The notes: generated by a model from the sequence alone, not told the origin. DNA of 17,643 nt from Peptoniphilus_A hominis (GCF_040096015.1 NZ_JBBMFO010000033.1:1-17643); one strand, 5' to 3'. Shown: positions 6,376 through 14,494, numbered from the stretch's first letter. Numbers and translations: made by a program.

Positions 6376-8457
6376 TTGGCAAAAAATCTTGTAATTGTGG
6401 AGTCGCCAACTAAGGCTAGGACAATAAAAAAAATGCTTGGCACTAATTACAATGTTATTGCTTCTGTTGGTCATGTTAGGGACCTACCAAAATCAAAACT
6501 TGGCATTGATATAGAAAAAGATTTTGAACCTCAGTATATGAATATATACGGAAAGGGACCTCTTATTAATGAGATTAAGGCTGAGGCTAAAAAAGCTGAC
6601 AAAATTATTCTTGCAACCGACCCCGATAGGGAGGGAGAGGCAATTTCTTGGCACCTTTCATATATTTTAGGCATGGATCCAGAGGATAAAAATAGAGTTA
6701 CTTTTAATGAAATTACAAAAGATACAGTTAAGAGAGAAATTAAAAATCCAAGGGCTATTGACATGGACCTTGTTGATGCACAACAAGCCAGGCGTGAACT
6801 AGACAGGCTTGCAGGCTACAAAATTTCTCCCCTATTATGGAAAAAAGTTAAGTCTGGTCTTTCTGCTGGCCGTGTTCAATCTGCTGTCTTAAAATTAATT
6901 TGCGACAGAGAAGAGGAGATAAATAATTTTATCCCTGAAGAGTATTGGACTATCCAAGCTGACTTACGTGCAGGAAGGCGAAAACTTTTAGCCGATTATT
7001 ATGGCGTAAAGGAAAAACAGGGGATAAAGAAGAACAAACTTGAGTCAGAAGATGACGCAGATAGGGTTCTTAAAAATATAGATAATGAAAAATTCATAGT
7101 TGATTCTGTTAAAAATATTAAAAGAAATAAAAAAGGTCCAAGCCCTTTTACAACTTCAACTATGCAACAAGAGGCTTCAAGGAGAATAAATTTTTCAACA
7201 AAGAAGACTATGATGGTTGCTCAAAGTCTTTACGAAGGCATAAAGCTTCCAAAGGTAGGCTCTGTAGGTCTTATCACCTATATGAGAACTGACTCTACAA
7301 GAATTTCTGCTGAGGCGCAAAATGCCTGCCTAGATTTTATAGAAAAGAGTTATGGCAAAGAATATTTAGGGAAACATAGGTCTGGAAGTAAAAAGAAAAA
7401 TGAAAATGTGCAAGATGCTCACGAATGTATTAGACCAACAGATGTTAATAAAACGCCTTACTCTATTAAAGAGTCTTTAACAGATGAACAGTTTAGATTG
7501 TATTCTTTGATATGGAAGAGGTTTGTTGCCTCTCTTATGGCAAATGCAATTTATGCGACTACAAGAGCAAATATTTTTTCAAGTATTGAAGTTTTTAAAG
7601 CATCTGGATCAACTTTAGTATTTGATGGATTTTTAAGAGTTTATGATTATTCAAATGAAAAAAATACTGAACTCCCACCTCTTGAAGAGGGACAAATTTT
7701 AAAATTAAAGGAAATAAATAAGGAACAACACTTTACAAATCCACCGCCAAGATACAACGAAGCTTCACTTATAAAAGAGCTTGAAGCCTTGGGCGTTGGC
7801 AGACCTTCCACTTATGCACCGACTATTTCAACTCTTCAAAGCAGGTACTATGTAGTTCTTGAAGAGAAAAAATTTGTGCCAACGGAACTGGGTCAAACCG
7901 TCAATGAAATTTTAGTGGAAAATTTTGACAACTTGGTGGACAAAAAATTTACTGCCCAAATGGAATTTGAATTAGATGAAATTGCTGCAGGCAAAAAACC
8001 ATGGAAGGAACTTGTGAGAGCTTTTTATGGAGACCTCAAGAAAGATTTGGACAAGGCCTATGAAAATATAGAAAAGGTTCAAATAGAAGATCCAGTCACT
8101 GATGTCATCTGCGACAAGTGTGGCAGGAACATGGTTATAAAAATGGGAAGGTATGGAAAGTTTTTAGCTTGTCCAGGTTTTCCAGAATGTAGAAATACAA
8201 AGCCTCTTGTAGAAAAAATTGGCGTAAAATGTCCAAAGTGTGGCAAGGGAGAAATTGTCGTCAAGAGAAGTAAAAAGGGCAGAATTTTTTACGGCTGCGA
8301 CTCTTATCCTAAGTGCGAATTTGTTTCTTGGAACAAACCAATTAATGAAAAATGCCCAAAGTGCGAAAGCATTTTGACAGAAATGAAGTCTAAGGGCAAA
8401 AAAATTATAAAGTGTAGCAATGACAAATGCGATTACAGGAGAGAGGAAAGTGAATAA
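6376..8457 (+). CDS. topA: DNA topoisomerase I (type IA)
   Basis: Relaxes negative supercoils through a 5'-phosphotyrosine intermediate. The Toprim domain (1-about 115) has VIVESPTKART with Glu9 and the ATDPDREGEA motif with Asp82, Asp84 and Glu86. The catalytic tyrosine is Tyr302 in GLITYMRTDSTRIS. Three C-terminal zinc ribbons follow, with Cys pairs at 579/582 and 599/605, 619/622 and 641/647, and 660/663 and 680/685. The length of 693 residues is typical for Firmicutes. The start is TTG, 6 nt after GAAGGAGATG; no in-frame ATG lies nearby. It sits 25 bp after dprA, the common dprA-topA order. Its last codons overlap the start of pilB, so it is translationally linked to the pilus genes, which is unusual. 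Confidence 0.97.
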   Translation: MAKNLVIVESPTKARTIKKMLGTNYNVIASVGHVRDLPKSKLGIDIEKDFEPQYMNIYGKGPLINEIKAEAKKADKIILATDPDREGEAISWHLSYILGMDPEDKNRVTFNEITKDTVKREIKNPRAIDMDLVDAQQARRELDRLAGYKISPLLWKKVKSGLSAGRVQSAVLKLICDREEEINNFIPEEYWTIQADLRAGRRKLLADYYGVKEKQGIKKNKLESEDDADRVLKNIDNEKFIVDSVKNIKRNKKGPSPFTTSTMQQEASRRINFSTKKTMMVAQSLYEGIKLPKVGSVGLITYMRTDSTRISAEAQNACLDFIEKSYGKEYLGKHRSGSKKKNENVQDAHECIRPTDVNKTPYSIKESLTDEQFRLYSLIWKRFVASLMANAIYATTRANIFSSIEVFKASGSTLVFDGFLRVYDYSNEKNTELPPLEEGQILKLKEINKEQHFTNPPPRYNEASLIKELEALGVGRPSTYAPTISTLQSRYYVVLEEKKFVPTELGQTVNEILVENFDNLVDKKFTAQMEFELDEIAAGKKPWKELVRAFYGDLKKDLDKAYENIEKVQIEDPVTDVICDKCGRNMVIKMGRYGKFLACPGFPECRNTKPLVEKIGVKCPKCGKGEIVVKRSKKGRIFYGCDSYPKCEFVSWNKPINEKCPKCESILTEMKSKGKKIIKCSNDKCDYRREESE
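8437..8449 (+). promoter_or_regulatory. Ribosome binding site that sets the pilB GTG start
   Basis: AGGAG (8437-8441) lies 8 nt before GTG at 8450, inside the end of topA. The in-frame ATG at 8420 has no Shine-Dalgarno, so the GTG start is preferred. Confidence 0.7.
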
Positions 8458-9892
8458 ATTTTCTTTTGAAATGAGAGATATTTTCGGCGAAAATTATTGC
8501 CGCAAGAATTTTATAGCTCCTGCCAGAGAAGAAGACGATAATGTGGTCTTCTACTCTTTACATATTGATGAGATTTTAAAATATAATCTTGAAGAGAGAT
8601 TAGAAAAAAAAGTAATCTTAGAAAAAGCTTCTAAAGAAAAAATTTTAGATGAATTAGATAAAATTTATAAGGATGAGAAAAAAGATTTTCTCTTAGATGA
8701 CATAGACACAAATTATGGAGACTTAATAATTAGTGAAAAGGGCGAAAGGGAAGACTCACCGGCAGTTAGACTTTTAGACTATATCTTAAGGGAAAGCATT
8801 GAGAAAAATGCCAGCGACATCCACATTGAGCCTGGCTTTCAAAATGTTATTGTGAGAATAAGAATTGACGGAGCCTTAAATAAATTAATTGACCTGCCAA
8901 AAAATATTTATCCTCAGCTTGTGACTAGAATAAAAATTTTATCTGAACTGGATATTTCTGAAAAGAGACTTCCTCAAGATGGAAGATTTAGCTTTGATTT
9001 TAAGGGCGACAAAATTGACATAAGAGTTGCCACTACGCCCACTGGCACTGGCGAAAAAATTGTCCTTAGAATTTTAGACATTCAAAGAATTTCCTACACT
9101 CCAGAAGGCATTGGTCTTGTGGGTGAAAATTATGAAAAAGTCATGAGTTTAATTAGCCAACCCTCAGGCTTAATTCTAATTTGCGGACCAACTTCTTCTG
9201 GAAAAACTTCAACTCTTTATACACTTTTAAGAAAAATCCAAAGTGACGACATAAATATTATGACCATAGAAGATCCAATTGAATATAAAATTGACGGCAT
9301 AAATCAAATTGAAGTAAATCCCAACACTGGCCTTTCCTTTGAAAAGGGACTAAAGGCAATTTTGAGAATGGACCCAGATAAGATTATGATTGGTGAAATT
9401 AGAAATGAAGACACAGCCCACATCGCCATTTCATCTTCCATAACAGGTCACTTAGTCCTATCAACTCTTCACACAGAATCTTCCCCTGCATCAATTGGAA
9501 GACTTGTTGATATGGGAATCGAGCCCTATTTAATTTCTGCTGGTTTAATTGGAGTAATTTCTCAAAGGCTTATAAGAAAATTATGTCCTCATTGTAGGGA
9601 AAAAATTAAAAACACAAACCCACTAATAGATAGGGAATTTATTTATAGATCCAAAGGCTGTGACAAGTGCAATGGCGGCTACAGCGGAAGAATTGCAGTC
9701 TTTGAAATAATGATTGTTGACAGCGAAATTCGCGACATGATCACGAGAAGAGAGAGCGTAAAAAATATAAAAAATTTTGCCATTGAAAGAGGAATGAAGA
9801 CACTATCTAGTGAAATTTTAAACTTAATAGAAAAGGGCGAGACCACTTTTGAGGAGTATTATAAAAACATTCATACCGTTGGTGAATTATGA
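8450..9892 (+). CDS. pilB: Type IV pilus assembly ATPase PilB (GspE/ComGA family)
   Basis: The cytoplasmic hexameric ATPase that drives pilus extension. With the GTG start the protein has 480 residues. A small N-terminal domain (about 25-80) resembles part of a T2SSE_N/MshEN domain and is shorter than in large PilB proteins. The motor follows: SDIHIEPG and VRIRIDGAL, then DISEKRLPQDGRFS, Walker A GPTSSGKT (246-253), the Asp box TIEDPIEYKIDGINQ, Walker B IMIGEIRNED (312-321), and the His box GHLVLSTLHT (333-342). A zinc site of the PilB/GspE type is present (CPHC at 379-382, CDKC at 404-407). The start overlaps the topA stop by 8 nt, and its own stop overlaps pilC by 4 nt. ComGA-type competence ATPases belong to the same family; the pilC, pilin and pilD genes beside it fix the system as a type IV filament. 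Confidence 0.93.
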   Translation: MNKFSFEMRDIFGENYCRKNFIAPAREEDDNVVFYSLHIDEILKYNLEERLEKKVILEKASKEKILDELDKIYKDEKKDFLLDDIDTNYGDLIISEKGEREDSPAVRLLDYILRESIEKNASDIHIEPGFQNVIVRIRIDGALNKLIDLPKNIYPQLVTRIKILSELDISEKRLPQDGRFSFDFKGDKIDIRVATTPTGTGEKIVLRILDIQRISYTPEGIGLVGENYEKVMSLISQPSGLILICGPTSSGKTSTLYTLLRKIQSDDINIMTIEDPIEYKIDGINQIEVNPNTGLSFEKGLKAILRMDPDKIMIGEIRNEDTAHIAISSSITGHLVLSTLHTESSPASIGRLVDMGIEPYLISAGLIGVISQRLIRKLCPHCREKIKNTNPLIDREFIYRSKGCDKCNGGYSGRIAVFEIMIVDSEIRDMITRRESVKNIKNFAIERGMKTLSSEILNLIEKGETTFEEYYKNIHTVGEL

Positions 9893-11058
9893 TTTACAAG
9901 TATAAGGCCTTTAAGGGCAGCGAAAAAGTAAAGGGCAAGCTTGAAGCTACAAGCATTAAAGATGCCAAGGAAAAACTAAAGAGAGAGGGACTAAGGCCAA
10001 TAAAGATTGAAGAAAATATTGAGTCCTCTAATTCCCTTGACTTTAACAGAAAATTTAAAAACGAAGACTTGTATATTTTGTTTAGAGAACTCAGCCTACT
10101 TATAAATTCTGGCATAAATATAGAAAGTGCCTTTGAAATTTTAAGCACGGAATTTCCTAAGGACAAGGGCAAAATATTAAGCCAGGTGAGAGATAATCTT
10201 AGGAGCGGAATTTCTCTGTCTGAATCCATGGAAAAGACTCGTGCCTTTCCAAACCTTGTTATAAATATGGTCTTTGTTGGAGAAAACACATCTAGCCTTG
10301 GCAAAATTTTTAACTCCTTGTCAAACTATTACATAAAAAAAAGGGAGACAAACTCAAAAATTATTGAAGCCCTAGCTTATCCAATAATTCTCCTCATAAC
10401 TTCAATTTTTGTAATTAATTTTTTGATTATAAATGTAATTCCAAGTTTTAGTGAAATTTTTGCTTCCAATGACAATTTGCTGCCACTGCCAACAAGAATC
10501 CTGATAAATTTTTCTAACTTTATCTATAAAAATTATATTTTCATAATTTTAGCAATACTTCTTGTGATAGCCATTATTTCTATCTACCACAGAAAAAATC
10601 CAAGGACTTTTCACAAGATACTCTTGAAATCAAAGTATTACAAGATGACTAAGAGTTTGAAATTTACTTTTAACATGGACCTACTCCTTGGGGCAGGCCT
10701 CACAGTTGATAAGAGCCTGGAAATAATTTCAAGTATGGAAGATAATGTGGTTTTAAAAAGTAAATTTTTAGAAGTTTTAAGGGATATTAAGTCAGGAGAC
10801 TCCTTTTATATAAGCATAAATAAAACAAATGTATTTCCAAAAATTTTAGTTTCCATGATTCACGTTGGCGAAGAATCTTCAAACCTAAAGGAAGTTTTTT
10901 CAATAATGTCTTCTTTTTATGACGAGGAATTAAATAACTATAACAAGAGATTTTTGGGAGTCTTGGGTCCGATTTTAATAATAATTATGGCTTTATTAAT
11001 TGGCTTTATAGTGCTTTCAATTGCACTTCCAGTTTTCGATATGGTAAATCAATTTTAG
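9889..11058 (+). CDS. pilC: Type IV pilus platform protein PilC (GspF/ComGB family)
   Basis: The polytopic inner-membrane platform that couples the ATPase to pilin insertion. Two T2SF repeats are visible: the first at about 60-190 (FRELSLLINSGINIESAFEIL), the second at about 258-380 (FNMDLLLGAGLTVDKSLEII). Each ends with the VxxMIxVGEESSxL-type signature (MVFVGENTSSLGKIF at 127-141, MIHVGEESSNLKEVF at 323-337). Hydrophobic segments lie at about 160-185, 215-233 and 358-382. At 389 residues it has the usual length. Its ATG overlaps the pilB stop in an ATGA, which points to coupled translation. Confidence 0.93.
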   Translation: MIYKYKAFKGSEKVKGKLEATSIKDAKEKLKREGLRPIKIEENIESSNSLDFNRKFKNEDLYILFRELSLLINSGINIESAFEILSTEFPKDKGKILSQVRDNLRSGISLSESMEKTRAFPNLVINMVFVGENTSSLGKIFNSLSNYYIKKRETNSKIIEALAYPIILLITSIFVINFLIINVIPSFSEIFASNDNLLPLPTRILINFSNFIYKNYIFIILAILLVIAIISIYHRKNPRTFHKILLKSKYYKMTKSLKFTFNMDLLLGAGLTVDKSLEIISSMEDNVVLKSKFLEVLRDIKSGDSFYISINKTNVFPKILVSMIHVGEESSNLKEVFSIMSSFYDEELNNYNKRFLGVLGPILIIIMALLIGFIVLSIALPVFDMVNQF

Positions 11059-11067
11059 GAGGTTTTT

Positions 11068-11451
11068 ATGAAATTAAAAAAGAGACAAAGGGGCTTTACC
11101 CTAATTGAATTAGTTATTGTAATTGCCATTATTGCAATTTTAATTTCCATTGCAGCTATGAAATACAGCACGACGAACTTAGCAGCTGAGGCAGCAGCCC
11201 ACAATTCTAATGTTAAAGTTTTAAAGAGTGCAGGAATTTTATATTTAATTGACAATCCTGATGCAAAAAATGAGCTTTCTCTTGAAGCTTTGAAGCCATA
11301 CCTTGAAGGAGGAAAAATTCCAAAACCTGCAAAACACTTAAGTGGTGCAAGTGATTTTACAGTAACTTCAACTGACGACGGCGATGTGGAAGTTAAGCCA
11401 GGAATGATAAAAGTTTCAGGAAAAACTTTAGTTGAAGATAATGGAAAATAA
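11068..11451 (+). CDS. Type IV prepilin (major pilin-like)
   Basis: A class III signal sequence is plain: a short positive leader MKLKKRQRG followed by FTLIELVIVIAIIAILISIA. PilD should cut after Gly9 and methylate Phe10; Glu14 is the conserved +5 glutamate. The mature protein would be 118 residues, with the N-terminal hydrophobic helix and a small hydrophilic, Cys-free head (no disulfide loop). It is the only pilin gene in the cluster, so it may be the major subunit; ComGC-like or T4P major pilin cannot be told apart. A perfect AGGAGG, partly inside the pilC stop, lies 5 nt before the ATG, the strongest ribosome binding site in the operon, as expected for an abundant structural subunit. Confidence 0.94.
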   Translation: MKLKKRQRGFTLIELVIVIAIIAILISIAAMKYSTTNLAAEAAAHNSNVKVLKSAGILYLIDNPDAKNELSLEALKPYLEGGKIPKPAKHLSGASDFTVTSTDDGDVEVKPGMIKVSGKTLVEDNGK

Positions 11452-12172
11452 GATTTATAAAAATTTTATAGGCTTTTTGATTTTTATGCTGGGAGGATCT
11501 TTGGCGTCCTTTTACCATGTCTTCGTCAGCAGAAGAGAAAAAAATGAAAATTTTTTATGGGGGAGAAGTCAATGCGACTCCTGCCATAGGAATTTAAAAT
11601 TTTATGAATTAATACCAGTATTTTCTTATATTTTTCTTGGCGGAAAGTGTAAAACTTGTGGAGAAAAAATTGGCTCAGAAAAATTTTTTGCAGAAATTTT
11701 AGTTTCTATACTTTCAGTCTTTGCTTTTTTAAAATATGACTTGTCCATCCAAAGTTTTTTAGTAATTGGAATAATTACAGTGGCAACTTTTATAGGAATA
11801 ATAGATTACAAGACTGGATTTATTTATAACCTTGACCTTTTTATAATTTTAATTTTAACAATTCTTTTTAAATTATTGGCAGGAGAAAGCATTTTTTATT
11901 CTCTAAAATTTTCTCTTGGCATGGGGCTGATTTTTTATCTCTTATACAAATTTACAGGTATGATGGGTCTTGGAGATGTGCTCTATGCCTTTGTCATGGG
12001 AATTTTTGCAAATAATTTACTAGATGCCTTTTTTATATTTAAAGATGCCTTTGTAATTGCAGCAATATTTTCTATAATTTTAATTTTATTAAAGAAAAAG
12101 AATTTTAAAGATTCAATTGCCTTTGGACCCTTTATTAGCATAGCAATTATTATTTTCATATTGTGCAGGTGA
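11441..12172 (+). CDS. pilD: Prepilin peptidase / N-methyltransferase PilD (ComC family)
   Basis: The integral-membrane aspartyl protease that removes the pilin leader and N-methylates the new terminus. Residues 17-27 (GGSLASFYHVF) match the family start. Two Cys pairs (Cys45/Cys48, Cys70/Cys73) form the cytoplasmic zinc loop that contains GRSQCDSC and GGKCKTC. The catalytic aspartates are Asp122 in FIGIIDYKTG and Asp179 in GLGDVLYA (the GxGD motif). Several hydrophobic helices run to the C-terminus. From the ATG at 11441 the protein is 243 residues; a TTG at 11432 would add three. It overlaps the pilin gene by 11 nt, and no strong Shine-Dalgarno is seen, so it probably depends on pilin translation, which would keep its level low. 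Confidence 0.94.
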   Translation: MENKIYKNFIGFLIFMLGGSLASFYHVFVSRREKNENFLWGRSQCDSCHRNLKFYELIPVFSYIFLGGKCKTCGEKIGSEKFFAEILVSILSVFAFLKYDLSIQSFLVIGIITVATFIGIIDYKTGFIYNLDLFIILILTILFKLLAGESIFYSLKFSLGMGLIFYLLYKFTGMMGLGDVLYAFVMGIFANNLLDAFFIFKDAFVIAAIFSIILILLKKKNFKDSIAFGPFISIAIIIFILCR

Positions 12173-12175
12173 ACT

Positions 12176-13459
12176 ATGTTTCAAAAAAATATTACAAAAT
12201 TTATAATTTCTGACGGTTTTATAAAAATTAATAAAAATGACAAAGAAGAGTTCAATATTCCCTTGCCATATAGAATTTTTAGGGATGGGGAGATTTTAGA
12301 TTATCATCACTTTTACTACAAGTGCAGTAAAATCTTGGAGAAAATAGATTTTCAAAAGAATGATAAGATAATTTTAATATTTGACTCTTCTTCTTTTATT
12401 CACATAAATTATAAAATTCCTGAAATAGACGAAAGTGAGATAAGAGATTTTCTTGGTCTAGAGCTTGAAGACTATGGCGATTTTAATTTATCAGGTTATG
12501 AAATTTTTTATGACTTCCTAAAAGAAGATAAAATTTTAAAGCTTTCCATCGACCTAGTTCCAAGAAAATTGATTCTAAAATTAAGGGAAGTTTTTGAAAA
12601 ATTAGAAGTTGAAAATCTTGAAATAAATCCAGAGCCAAAATCCATAAATAAGAAGGGGAAATTTATTGAAATTGCACCAACTTATTTAAAATTTATTTCT
12701 GTAAAAAATAATTTAGTAAATACTTACGAAAAAATTTACGACGATAATCTTGAAAAATTAATTTTGGAAAACAATTTAGAAGAAGAAAATGCAAGTAACA
12801 TAATAAACCTTCGTTACGACCCGGAGGAAGATAAAATCGATGAAGACTTTTTGTTTAGATTTAAAAATTATTTTATAAGTCACATAAGAGAAATGGAAAA
12901 TTTTTCTAAGGGCGAAGAAGTCTATTTATTTGGAAATATATGCGACTCCAAGGAAATTAAGGATGCCCTATCATCTTATAGCAATTTGAAATATAAAATA
13001 CTTGAAGAAGACATTCACAACAAGCTGCCAATAAAGAAGGAGAAAAAAGAAAAGAAGACTAGAAAAAAGAAAAGCCCTATTAATTTTATTCTTCCCCTTG
13101 CCATGGCCATAGTAATAATTTTTAATGTCCTTTATTATTTTAACCTCAAAAAAGAAAATGAAAGGGCTTTAGCTGATGTCAAAGAAGTAAAAACTGAAGA
13201 AGTGGAAGATATTGACCTATCCAGCGACAAATTTCAAGAGAGAAATAAAATTTTTATAGATAAAATTTCTGAAATTCAAAAGCTTGAAGATGAAAATTTA
13301 ATTATAACAGACTATTATTTTGACAATGGAAAGATGACAGTTAGGGGTCTTGTCAAGGACGAAGACTATTTTAATAAGGTCTTTAAGGACATAAATATTT
13401 TGAGCAAAAATTTTTATATGGAAAATGGATTTTATAAATTTGAAATGCAGATAAAATAA
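12176..13459 (+). CDS. PilM-PilN-like fusion (GspL architecture) pilus assembly protein
   Basis: A 427-residue protein that I read as two pilus assembly parts in one chain. Residues 1-280 look like a degenerate PilM/GspL actin-like cytoplasmic domain: KFIISDGFIKI at the start, EIRDFLGLELEDYGDFNLSG near 88-107 (cf. the PilM/GspL segment EAEQYIPF), FIEIAPTYLKFISVKNNLV near 163, and VYLFGNICDSKEIKDAL near 249. The usual DxG nucleotide-binding motifs are lost. A very basic stretch (286-300) leads to one membrane helix (about 302-323). A short coiled-coil region (about 325-372) and a PilN/GspL ferredoxin-like domain (373-427, KMTVRGLVKDEDYFNKVFKDI) follow. So the N-terminal part is cytoplasmic and the C-terminal part outside. 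It starts 3 nt after pilD with an AGGTGA ribosome binding site. No separate pilM, pilN or pilO gene is present. Identity rests on pattern and position, not on a strong motif. Confidence 0.62.
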   Translation: MFQKNITKFIISDGFIKINKNDKEEFNIPLPYRIFRDGEILDYHHFYYKCSKILEKIDFQKNDKIILIFDSSSFIHINYKIPEIDESEIRDFLGLELEDYGDFNLSGYEIFYDFLKEDKILKLSIDLVPRKLILKLREVFEKLEVENLEINPEPKSINKKGKFIEIAPTYLKFISVKNNLVNTYEKIYDDNLEKLILENNLEEENASNIINLRYDPEEDKIDEDFLFRFKNYFISHIREMENFSKGEEVYLFGNICDSKEIKDALSSYSNLKYKILEEDIHNKLPIKKEKKEKKTRKKKSPINFILPLAMAIVIIFNVLYYFNLKKENERALADVKEVKTEEVEDIDLSSDKFQERNKIFIDKISEIQKLEDENLIITDYYFDNGKMTVRGLVKDEDYFNKVFKDINILSKNFYMENGFYKFEMQIK

Positions 13460-13473
13460 TTGTAAAATTTTAT

Positions 13474-13479
13474 GGGGTG
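13474..13479 (+). promoter_or_regulatory. Ribosome binding site that favours the TTG start at 13486
   Basis: GGGGTG (13474-13479) lies 6 nt before TTG at 13486. The in-frame GTG at 13477 would use part of the same sequence as its start and has no Shine-Dalgarno of its own. Confidence 0.6.
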
Positions 13480-13485
13480 TTAATT

Positions 13486-14469
13486 TTGGAAATTGGAAAA
13501 TTAAAAACTGAATTATTGGAAAAATATATTTTCAACAATTTAAGTTCAAATAGAGAAGAAGTAATAATAAAAAGTGGAACAGGACTTGACAACGCAGTTA
13601 TGGACTTTGGAGGCGACTTAATTGTAGCTTCAACAGACCCCATAACTGGTGCCTCAAAAAATATTGGGTCTCTTTCCATAAATGTTTCAGTAAATGATGT
13701 TAGCTGCCAAGGGGCAGATCCCGTTGGAGTTTTAATGACAGTTCTAATTCCGCCAAGTGCCACTCTTGAGGACTTAAAGGAAATTGTAGAAGATGCAAAT
13801 AAAACTGCAAAAAAATTAAATGTGGACATAATAGGCGGCCACACAGAGATAACTGATGCTGTAAATAAAATTTTAATCTCAACAACGGTATTAGGAAGAG
13901 TTAATAGAAAAGTTATGCCAGACCCTAAGAGTATTAAGACAGGAGATGTAGTCGCTGTTTCAAAATACCTTGGCATTGAAGGCACAAGCATTATTGCTCA
14001 CGATAAAAATGAAGTCAGTGAAATTTTAAGGGAAGAAGAATTAAAATTTGCTAAATCCCTAGCAGATGATATTTCAGTTTTAAAAGAAGCAAGGCTAGCA
14101 ACAAAATACGGCGTAAAGCACATGCACGACATAACTGAAGGTGGACTTTACGGAGCTCTTTGGGAAACTGGAGTTGCTCTTGGTCATGGTTTGAGAGCCT
14201 ATTATGACGAGATACCTCTTCTTGATGAAACAAAAAAAATTGCAGAATTTTATGGTCTTGATCCCATGAGACTCATATCAAGTGGAAGTATGCTCATGAT
14301 TTTTGATAAGGATAAATTTATTGATTTTAAAGATGAGGCAGATAAAAGGGGAATAAAAATCACAAAAATTGGAGAAGTAATTGACGATAAGATTACAGAA
14401 GTAATAGTAGGGGATGAAGTAATAAGTCTATCTGAACCAGGTTCTGATGAGCTTTACAAGGTAGTTTAG
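13486..14469 (+). CDS. AIR synthase (PurM)-family ATP-binding protein, HypE-like
   Basis: This belongs to the AIR synthase-related superfamily (PurM, SelD, ThiL, HypE), which phosphorylate or dehydrate small substrates with ATP. From the TTG start it has 327 residues. The N-terminal domain has GTGLDNAVMDFGGD and ASTDPITGASKNIG, followed by NDVSCQGADPVGVLMTVLIP and the GGHTEIT segment near 117. The C-terminal domain has MHDITEGGLYGALWE near 213 and the LISSGSMLM segment. It lacks the N-terminal Cys/Sec loop of SelD and the C-terminal cysteine that HypE carbamoylates (it ends SDELYKVV). It is thus neither a proven SelD nor HypE; such proteins are often annotated AIR synthase or HypE-like, with unknown substrate. 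It follows the PilM-PilN gene by 26 nt with no terminator, so it is probably co-transcribed, but may be unrelated to the pilus. Confidence 0.85.
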   Translation: MEIGKLKTELLEKYIFNNLSSNREEVIIKSGTGLDNAVMDFGGDLIVASTDPITGASKNIGSLSINVSVNDVSCQGADPVGVLMTVLIPPSATLEDLKEIVEDANKTAKKLNVDIIGGHTEITDAVNKILISTTVLGRVNRKVMPDPKSIKTGDVVAVSKYLGIEGTSIIAHDKNEVSEILREEELKFAKSLADDISVLKEARLATKYGVKHMHDITEGGLYGALWETGVALGHGLRAYYDEIPLLDETKKIAEFYGLDPMRLISSGSMLMIFDKDKFIDFKDEADKRGIKITKIGEVIDDKITEVIVGDEVISLSEPGSDELYKVV

Positions 14470-14474
14470 TAAAT

Positions 14475-14491
14475 ATTACAATTCGGTTACA
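14475..14491 (+). promoter_or_regulatory. WalR-like box upstream of the amidase operon
   Basis: On the minus strand positions 14475-14491 read TGTAAC-CGAAT-TGTAAT, an exact match to the WalR (YycF) consensus of Bacilli, TGT[AT]A[ATC]-N5-TGT[AT]A[ATC]. On the plus strand it is a TTACAAT direct repeat 11 bp apart, one helical turn. It ends 3 bp before the -35 TTGACA, an activator-like position. The downstream gene is a cell-wall amidase, the kind of gene WalR controls. Other OmpR/PhoB-type regulators bind similar repeats. Confidence 0.55.
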
Positions 14492-14494
14492 ATA

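Noticed and set aside
9894..10304. Minus-strand reading frame of 136 codons opposite pilC
   Set aside because: Hydrophobic, Ser/Leu-rich shadow of pilC with no ribosome binding site or family motif.
8450..11451. Bacillus-type comG operon
   Set aside because: The ATPase, platform and pilin would fit ComGA-GB-GC, but pilD and a PilM/PilN-type protein are in the same cluster and comGD-GG minor pseudopilins are absent, so type IV pilus names were used.
13470..13991. Minus-strand reading frame of 173 codons opposite the AIR synthase-family gene
   Set aside because: It lies fully opposite a well-conserved plus-strand gene, shows no recognisable motif and has no promoter or ribosome binding site; it mirrors the codon pattern of the real gene.
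13486..14469. Selenophosphate synthetase (SelD) or hydrogenase maturation HypE
   Set aside because: The SelD Cys/Sec loop and the C-terminal Cys of HypE are both missing, so only the superfamily is named.
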